The position numbers were made by a program, and so were the translations under genes. A model generated the notes under the pieces. That model saw nothing but the letters and a program-made list of their open reading frames with translations, had not been told where the DNA came from and ran no database searches. Below, piece by piece: positions 1 to 3,521 of a stretch of DNA of 5,438 nt. Positions within the stretch are counted from its first letter, which is position 1. The number at the start of each line of letters is the position of its first letter. The DNA is from Myxococcota bacterium (GTDB taxonomy: Bacteria; Myxococcota; Polyangia; GCA-2747355; JAKLHH01), in assembly GCA_022710245.1 (NCBI GenBank), contig JAKLHH010000608.1, forward strand, positions 1-5,438. Reading direction: 5' to 3'.

Positions 1-1172
1 GCGGCGGCGCGCGCGCGGGGCTCGGCGCAGCGGCCGAGGCTGACGGTGAACCAGAAGCAGCTGCCGCGGCCGGGCGTGCTCTCGACGCCGATGGCGCCAC
101 CCATCAGCTCGACGAGCTGCTTGCTGATCACCAGCCCGAGGCCGCTGCCGGTCGCCTGCAGCCGCTCGGGCCTCGTGGTGCGGAAGAACGGCGTGAAGAG
201 GTGCGGCCTGTCCTCGGGGGCGATGCCCACGCCGGTGTCCTCCACCTCGAAGCGCAGCTGCACGGCCGCCGCCTCGCTGCCCTGCACGGAGACCCGGACC
301 GTCACCCCACCCCGCTCCGTGAACTTCACCGCGTTCGCCGCCAGGTTGGTGATCACCTGCTTGAGCCGGGTGGCGTCGCCGATCGTCCGCTGGGGGACCG
401 CCGGGTCCACCTCGGTGGTGAAGCGGAGCTCCCTCGCGGTCACCGTGGGCCGCAGCAGCTCCGCCACGTCGGCGAGGACCTGCCGCACGCTGCAGGCGTG
501 TGGCCGCATGGCCAGCGCGCCGCCCTGCTGGCGGGAGAGGTCGAGCAGATCGTTGATGATCACGACGAGGGTTTGCGCCGAGGAGCAGATGGTCTCCACG
601 TAGGTGCGCTGCCGCTCGCCCAGCTCCATCCCGCGCAGCAGCTGCGCCAGCCCGAGGACGCCGTTCATCGGCGTGCGGATCTCATGGCTGATGGTGGTGA
701 GGAAGACGCTCTTGGCGCGGTTCGCCTCCTCGGCGGCGGCCTTGGCCCGCGCCAGGTCCTGGTTGGCGGCGCGCAGCGCGTCCTCCTGGGTCTTCACCCT
801 GAGGTGCATGCGGATGCGCGCGAGCAGCGTCGCCGCGTGGAACGGCTTGAGGAGGTAATCCTCCGCCCCGGCGTCGAGCGCCTCCACCTGGAAGGCCTCG
901 TCGTCGTGCGACGTGACGAGGAGGACGGTGGCCTCGGCGGTGGCGGGGTTGGCCTTCAGCTGTCGCAGCACCTGCAGGCCGGTCAGATCAGGCAGCACGT
1001 AGTCGAGCAGCACCAGGTCCACCCCGGCGCCCGCGCGGAGGAGCGCCTCGGCGGCGCTGCCGGCCTCCTCGATCTGGTAGCCGTGAGGCGTGAGGATCCG
1101 GCGGACGACCCCGCGCAGGCGCGCGTCGTCGTCGACGATCAGGATCCGGGCGGGTCTTGACTCGGCCAACAC
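1..1172 (-). CDS. Hybrid histidine kinase, REC-HisKA-HATPase_c (C-terminus beyond left edge)
   Basis: The gene is open from GTG 1172-1170 to the window edge, giving 390 residues. An N-terminal receiver domain (about 9-123) has acidic residues D14/D15, phospho-acceptor D57, T87 and K109 in a KPF motif. A short charged linker (about 126-155) leads into a HisKA domain with the H-box SHEIRTPMNG, phospho-acceptor H163. The ATPase domain has an N-box with N276 and N280 (NLAANAVKFT), G1 DTGVGIAPED (312-321), an F-box around 326-330 and G2 GSGLGLVIS (342-350). No signal peptide, membrane helix or PAS domain precedes the kinase, so it is probably cytosolic, with input through phosphorylation of its own receiver. 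The ATPase fold is complete near residue 379; the continuation may be a short tail or another receiver. The start is supported by GGAGG at 1182-1178, 5 nt upstream. The family call is firm; the partner and pathway are unknown. Confidence 0.95.
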   Translation of the reverse strand, partial: MLAESRPARILIVDDDARLRGVVRRILTPHGYQIEEAGSAAEALLRAGAGVDLVLLDYVLPDLTGLQVLRQLKANPATAEATVLLVTSHDDEAFQVEALDAGAEDYLLKPFHAATLLARIRMHLRVKTQEDALRAANQDLARAKAAAEEANRAKSVFLTTISHEIRTPMNGVLGLAQLLRGMELGERQRTYVETICSSAQTLVVIINDLLDLSRQQGGALAMRPHACSVRQVLADVAELLRPTVTARELRFTTEVDPAVPQRTIGDATRLKQVITNLAANAVKFTERGGVTVRVSVQGSEAAAVQLRFEVEDTGVGIAPEDRPHLFTPFFRTTRPERLQATGSGLGLVISKQLVELMGGAIGVESTPGRGSCFWFTVSLGRCAEPRARAA

Positions 1173-1175
1173 GCA

Positions 1176-1183
1176 CCCCTCCC
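1176..1183 (-). promoter_or_regulatory. Ribosome binding site of the hybrid kinase
   Basis: GGGAGGGG reads on the minus strand just before the kinase. Its GGAGG core (1182-1178) ends 5 nt before GTG 1172. This decides the start, because there is no ATG near the beginning of the receiver domain. A TTG directly follows the GTG and would be the only close alternative. Confidence 0.6.
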
Positions 1184-1228
1184 GCTGCCGCAGGCCTAAT
1201 GGAGTACATCGGCCGCGGTGGGCGGGAG

Positions 1229-1257
1229 TTGAGGGGAATCGCCTCCCGGCGTACCCT
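1229..1257 (+). promoter_or_regulatory. Candidate promoter giving a leaderless lipoprotein mRNA
   Basis: TTGAGG (1229-1234; 4 of 6 matches to TTGACA) and TACCCT (1252-1257; matches the TANNNT pattern) are separated by exactly 17 bp. Transcription would begin about 7 nt after the -10 box, at the ATG at 1264. There is no Shine-Dalgarno sequence close to this ATG, which is consistent with leaderless translation. Short motifs in GC-rich DNA can arise by chance, so this is an inference from spacing. Confidence 0.4.
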
Positions 1258-1263
1258 GAGCCC

Positions 1264-1881
1264 ATGCGAGCTCTCCTCCCCTTGCTCCTCGGAGCCCTCC
1301 TCTCCCCGATGACCGCCTGCAGGCCGCAGCCCGCGCCGGTGACCCCGACCTCGCAGCGCGAGGTCTTCGCCGTGGTCCCGAAGGCCGAGTCGACGACCGT
1401 CGGCCCGGTCGGCAGCGGGACCGCGCGCTGCAGCCTCTTCGTCTACCCATGGGCGACAGACGGCCACTGCAAGGTGCAGGTGAACCACTGTGGGCTCGAC
1501 TCCGCCACCGGCAAGGTCGTCTGCCTCTCGCTGATGGACGAGCGGCGGTTCGCCTGCGGCGCCCACTCCGACGTCTGCGGCCAGCGTGTCCGCTGCAGCT
1601 GTCCGGTCGGCGCCGCCGAGCCTGTCCCCGACGCTCCCGGCATGGTGGTCCTCTGCCCGACCCGCCTCGGCCAGGAGCTGCGCAGCGAGGATGGCCGCTG
1701 CCAGGGCCGCACCAGCACGCTGCCCGGCGGCGCGCAGGGGCCGCCGCCCGCGCCCTGCATCGTCGCGCTCAAGGAGTGCGACGCGGCCGGCAAGTGCAAC
1801 GAGCGGACCGAGATGCTGTCCTGCGGGGTGCGGAGCGAGCTCTGCAGCAGGCCGGTGCGCTGCGAGTGTCCTGCGCCGTGA
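1264..1881 (+). CDS. Cysteine-rich putative lipoprotein with duplicated Cys module
   Basis: The protein is 205 residues. It begins with a short lipoprotein-type signal: R2, a hydrophobic stretch (4-13), then MTAC with C19 as the likely lipidated cysteine; Met at the -3 position is less usual. A Pro/Thr-rich linker (20-50) precedes the mature domain. There are 18 cysteines in all. Two related modules are visible: C69, C76, C87, C98, C105, C111, C113 and C165, C172, C178, C187, C194, C200, C202. Both end in CG, 5 residues, C, then VRC-x-CP, with identical spacings 7-6-2. The pattern suggests disulfides in an exported protein, tethered to a membrane. No enzyme motif is seen and I do not recognise the family. 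The same frame is open upstream to about 1090, but only ATG 1264 gives a signal sequence. It diverges from the kinase gene across 91 bp. Confidence 0.82.
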   Translation: MRALLPLLLGALLSPMTACRPQPAPVTPTSQREVFAVVPKAESTTVGPVGSGTARCSLFVYPWATDGHCKVQVNHCGLDSATGKVVCLSLMDERRFACGAHSDVCGQRVRCSCPVGAAEPVPDAPGMVVLCPTRLGQELRSEDGRCQGRTSTLPGGAQGPPPAPCIVALKECDAAGKCNERTEMLSCGVRSELCSRPVRCECPAP

Positions 1882-1891
1882 CGCCTGCCCC

Positions 1892-1919
1892 GCGCTGTGC
1901 CCTGGCCCCTGCGCAGCGC
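1892..1919 (+). terminator. Hairpin after the lipoprotein gene, possible terminator
   Basis: The arms GCGCTGTGC (1892-1900) and GCGCAGCGC (1911-1919) form a 9-bp stem with one G·U pair in plus-strand RNA and a 10-nt loop, starting 11 nt after the TGA. No T-tract follows, so intrinsic termination is uncertain; it may instead protect the 3' end or aid Rho-dependent termination. Confidence 0.4.
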
Positions 1920-2079
1920 TGGGTCCCCGACCCCATCCGCTGCCCCGCCTCTGACATGCCGCGGCGTGCTGGGATCCAGGTCCCACCAGCTCGAGGAACA
2001 GCACACCCCAGCGGGTCCGGTCGCGCCAGGGTTCCCGCGGGCTTCGGCACGGCTTCCGCGCGGCACGACGGCTGCAACC

Positions 2080-2106
2080 CTCCTCGCTCGAGCCACCAGC
2101 GAGGAG
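2080..2106 (+). promoter_or_regulatory. Hairpin sequestering the Shine-Dalgarno of the 2111 gene
   Basis: CTCCTCGCT (2080-2088) is the exact reverse complement of AGCGAGGAG (2098-2106), with a 9-nt loop. The right arm contains the whole ribosome binding site GAGGAG (2101-2106), which ends 4 nt before ATG 2111. In the mRNA the left arm would act as an anti-Shine-Dalgarno. A competing helix is possible between CGAGGA (1992-1997) and TCCTCG (2081-2086), which would free the site. The base pairing is seen directly; control of translation is inferred. Confidence 0.5.
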
Positions 2107-2110
2107 CCGC

Positions 2111-2830
2111 ATGCCAGCACGCTACTGCCCCGAGCAGCCGACGGTCCGGGTCTCCCGCCTCGCGGACCTGCCGATCGGGTGGCACCGCGACCTGGAGAGC
2201 AACATCGTCGCGTTGCCGCCGCCAAAGGATGCCGGGGGCTTCGTCGAGGACGACCTCACGGTGCCGGTCGCCCCGCCGCTGAGCCACGCAGTCACCCAGG
2301 TCGATCCCGCGCTGGCCGCGGACAGGTCGCAGCCGCGCCTCGCCGCGCGGGTCACCCGGCCCCTGACGCCCGAGGACCCTGCCGCGCCGACCGTGGAGGA
2401 GCCGACGGAGCGCGAGGCGCCCGCGAGCGATGACGACCTCGTCTTCACGCCGGAGAGCCTGGCGCCGCTCGGCGCCGCACCCGAGGGCGATACCCTGCGC
2501 GATCCCGCGCCGGTCCGCTCCCGCTGCCCCGAGCAGGTGCTCGAGGTGCCGCAGCCCGAGCTCGAGGCGCCGCGGCGCTCGCTCCACGCGCTCTGGATGC
2601 TGATGCTGTGTCTGCTCTCGCTCGCCGCGCAGGATCCGGTGCCGTACCACCCCGAGCTCCGCTCCGCCCTGGCCTTGGTGGCGGTGGCCCTGCTGCTCAG
2701 CCCGGTGCTCTTGCTCTTCGGCATCCTGCTGCGCCGCGCCCTCCGCGCTCAGGATGAGCTGGACGCCCCGGCCGGTACCCTCCCGCGCGGTGCCCTCCCG
2801 CACGGGGCCCTCCCGCACGCGGTCCGCTGA
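2111..2830 (+). CDS. Hypothetical membrane protein, acidic/Pro-rich N-domain and C-terminal helical hairpin
   Basis: The protein is 239 residues, of no family I recognise. The first 155 residues are hydrophilic, rich in Pro, Ala, Glu and Asp and probably largely disordered, with an acidic stretch near 96-109. Two hydrophobic helices follow (about 158-173 and 185-207), joined by a 12-residue loop. Arginines at 155/156 and at 208/209/212 predict that both ends are cytoplasmic with the loop outside, by the positive-inside rule. The tail carries three copies of a G-x-LP-[RH]-type pentapeptide (222-236), encoded by 15-bp tandem DNA repeats. ATG 2111 is chosen because GAGGAG lies 4 nt upstream and third-position G/C is high from this codon on. 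A cytosolic scaffold or signalling part anchored to the membrane is possible but speculative. Confidence 0.72.
   Translation: MPARYCPEQPTVRVSRLADLPIGWHRDLESNIVALPPPKDAGGFVEDDLTVPVAPPLSHAVTQVDPALAADRSQPRLAARVTRPLTPEDPAAPTVEEPTEREAPASDDDLVFTPESLAPLGAAPEGDTLRDPAPVRSRCPEQVLEVPQPELEAPRRSLHALWMLMLCLLSLAAQDPVPYHPELRSALALVAVALLLSPVLLLFGILLRRALRAQDELDAPAGTLPRGALPHGALPHAVR
2774..2818 (+). repeat. Three 15-bp tandem repeats at the end of the membrane-protein gene
   Basis: Units at 2774-2788, 2789-2803 and 2804-2818 share the core CCCTCCCGC. Units 2 and 3 differ at one base, and unit 1 differs from unit 2 at two. The period is a multiple of three, so gain or loss of a unit changes the protein by five residues without a frameshift. 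Confidence 0.85.
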
Positions 2831-2834
2831 GGTT

Positions 2835-2868
2835 TCTGTCGGTCTACTGCCGGTCCACTCCCGACAGA
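2835..2868 (+). terminator. Hairpin after the membrane-protein gene, possible terminator
   Basis: TCTGTCGG (2835-2842) and CCGACAGA (2861-2868) are perfect reverse complements around an 18-nt loop, starting 5 nt after the stop codon at 2828-2830. A run of C rather than T follows, so this is not a classical intrinsic terminator. Position right after a stop codon favours a 3'-end function. Confidence 0.4.
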
Positions 2869-2887
2869 CGCCCCCCCTGCCGGGAGC

Positions 2888-2906
2888 CGCTCGAGATCCT
2901 CGAGCG
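2888..2906. repeat. Perfect 8-bp palindrome with 3-nt spacer
   Basis: CGCTCGAG (2888-2895), spacer ATC, CTCGAGCG (2899-2906). It could be a tight hairpin in RNA or a dyad operator for a dimeric DNA-binding protein. Nothing nearby shows which, and no start codon of a gene is adjacent. Confidence 0.6.
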
Positions 2907-2912
2907 ACGTCT

Positions 2913-3062
2913 CACGCGCGGACCACTCGCTCCCGGGACCCTCGGCGAGCGCCAGGAGCGCTCGCTCCACCCCCGCGCTCAACGCTCGGCGAATCGGCCC
3001 CCGAGCTGCCTCGGGCCCGGCGTTCTCCCTTTCAAGGTCCCGGGACGAGTGGTCTGCGCGTG
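2913..3062 (+). repeat. 150-bp element bounded by a near-perfect 27-28 bp inverted repeat
   Basis: The left arm is 2913-2940 and the right arm 3036-3062. The reverse complement of the right arm matches the left at 26 of 27 aligned positions, with one extra C in the left arm at 2930. The one substitution pairs G2920 with T3055, a G·U pair in plus-strand RNA. Between the arms lie 95 bp with two further hairpins: GCGAGCGC / GCGCTCGC (2945-2952/2958-2965) and CCCGAG / CTCGGG (3000-3005/3010-3015). This could be a MITE-like non-autonomous element (no target duplication is visible), a structured RNA with a long closing helix, or a very large bidirectional hairpin between convergent genes. The repeat is certain; its nature is not. 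Confidence 0.75.
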
Positions 3063-3085
3063 CCGATCAGCCTCGGCGTGTTCTG

Positions 3086-3112
3086 CTGGTGCGCGCGGGC
3101 GCGAAGCGCCAG
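3086..3112 (-). terminator. G/C hairpin downstream of the small membrane-protein gene
   Basis: On the minus strand this begins 25 nt after the TGA of the small gene. A tight 5-bp stem GGCGC/GCGCC with a 3-nt loop lies at 3098-3110. An alternative outer stem joins 3086-3092 and 3106-3112. No U-tract follows, so a terminator role is tentative. Confidence 0.25.
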
Positions 3113-3137
3113 TGGAGTCTGCGGACGAAGGGCGAGC

Positions 3138-3380
3138 TCACCCCTGCCCGTTGCCCCCGCCGCTCCCCCCGCCGCCGCCCCACCAGCGCTTCCCGCCGCG
3201 GACGATCCGGATCAGCCCCCGCAGCTTGGCGAGCAGCGGGTAGTCGAGCCCGATCGAGCCGAAGACCAGGGCCAGCAGCGCCGAGACCGCCGCGCCGATC
3301 AGGTTGCCGCTCGCCAGCCGGAGCAGGGTCACCACCACCATCACCAGGCACAGCAGCAGATGGAATCTTCGCCAGGTCAT
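3138..3380 (-). CDS. Small two-helix membrane protein with Trp-Trp/Gly-rich tail
   Basis: From ATG 3380 the protein is 80 residues. Basic R4/R5 precede a first hydrophobic helix (about 6-20). A short loop with R21, G25 and N26 leads to a second helix (27-45). A basic segment follows (K52, R54, R58, R61, K64, R65), then WW (66-67) and a tail of Gly with Ser, Asn and Gln (68-80). The charge pattern predicts both ends inside the cell. The family is not recognised. GTG 3386 is in frame two codons upstream but is only one base from a -10-like TATCCT. ATG 3380 lies 7 nt after that box and neither start has a Shine-Dalgarno site, so ATG with a leaderless message is preferred. It diverges from the RNase gene. 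Overlapping open frames on both strands here lack membrane-protein logic. Confidence 0.65.
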   Translation of the reverse strand: MTWRRFHLLLCLVMVVVTLLRLASGNLIGAAVSALLALVFGSIGLDYPLLAKLRGLIRIVRGGKRWWGGGGGSGGGNGQG

Positions 3381-3387
3381 GGACACG

Positions 3388-3396
3388 AGGATAGCA
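3388..3396 (-). promoter_or_regulatory. Extended -10 box before the small membrane-protein gene
   Basis: On the minus strand the sequence reads TGC-TATCCT (3396-3388), an extended -10 motif. It ends 7 nt before ATG 3380, so transcription would start at or next to the ATG. No -35 match is seen at the usual distance, which the TG extension could compensate for. The call rests on motif and spacing alone. Confidence 0.4.
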
Positions 3397-3442
3397 CAGC
3401 CCCGGCCCCTGGCGCCCGCGGTCGATCTCCGCGCGCCTCAAT

Positions 3443-3473
3443 CCCACGGTGGACGGCCGCGCGCCGTCGTGGG
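3443..3473 (+). promoter_or_regulatory. Hairpin in the presumed leader of the RNase E/G gene
   Basis: GACGGC (3452-3457) pairs with GCCGTC (3463-3468) around a 5-nt loop. After a 4-nt left-side bulge, CCCAC (3443-3447) pairs with GTGGG (3469-3473). The right arm is thus 11 nt continuously paired. It ends 48 nt before GTG 3522. Leader hairpins mediate autoregulation of rne in Escherichia coli; whether this one is transcribed and does so here is inference. Confidence 0.4.
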
Positions 3474-3508
3474 AGAAACGGGGCGGGGGAGGACCACGGG
3501 GGGACCCT

Positions 3509-3513
3509 AGGAG
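3509..3513 (+). promoter_or_regulatory. Ribosome binding site deciding the RNase E/G start
   Basis: AGGAG ends 8 nt before GTG 3522. The in-frame GTG at 3513 overlaps it and the in-frame ATG at 3534 is 20 nt away, so GTG 3522 fits best. Confidence 0.6.
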
Positions 3514-3521
3514 TGAGCCGA

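Larger units (their letters stand above)
1882..2110. other. Spacer between lipoprotein and membrane-protein genes
   Basis: This 229-bp stretch holds the post-lipoprotein hairpin at its left end and the ribosome-site hairpin (2080-2106) at its right end. Between them I see no convincing promoter boxes, RNA gene or open frame with plausible coding character. A weak pairing GCTGG / CCAGC lies at 1968-1990. Confidence 0.5.
2831..3137. other. Gene-poor, highly structured intergenic region
   Basis: No convincing gene lies here. The region carries several inverted repeats in succession: 2835-2842/2861-2868, 2888-2895/2899-2906, the long pair 2913-2940/3036-3062 with two small hairpins between its arms, and a G/C hairpin at 3086-3112. 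It sits between the 3' ends of two convergent genes (the plus-strand 2111 gene and the minus-strand 3380 gene), where terminators, structured RNAs or mobile repeats are all plausible. A minus-strand frame at 3066-2880 looks mildly coding but has only a TTG start. Confidence 0.6.

Noticed and set aside
1968..1990. Hairpin GCTGG/CCAGC in the spacer after the lipoprotein gene
   Set aside because: Only a 5-bp stem with a 13-nt loop and no T-tract, so it is expected by chance in this composition.
988..2112. Long minus-strand open frame of 374 codons
   Set aside because: It crosses the N-terminus of the kinase in the wrong frame and the whole lipoprotein gene. The translation is Arg/Ala/Gly-rich with no domain, as expected for an antisense shadow in GC-rich DNA.
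1769..2818. Long minus-strand open frame of 349 codons opposite the 2111 gene
   Set aside because: Composition is His/Gln/Arg/Glu-rich low complexity. The plus-strand gene has a ribosome site, membrane helices and better third-position bias.
2977..3024. Possible integron attC site (GCTCAAC at 2977-2983 fits RYYYAAC and AACGC/GCGTT pair)
   Set aside because: The partner core site should be GTTRRRY, but GTTCTCC does not match. There is no integrase or cassette structure in the window.
2911..3064. Complete insertion sequence
   Set aside because: The 95 bp between the inverted arms cannot encode a transposase and the flanks show no target-site duplication. Only a MITE-like non-autonomous element remains possible.
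3380..3408. Plus-strand promoter for the RNase starting with TGGACA at 3380-3385
   Set aside because: The hexamer resembles a -35 box, but the position 17 bp downstream reads CGGCCC, which is not a -10 box.
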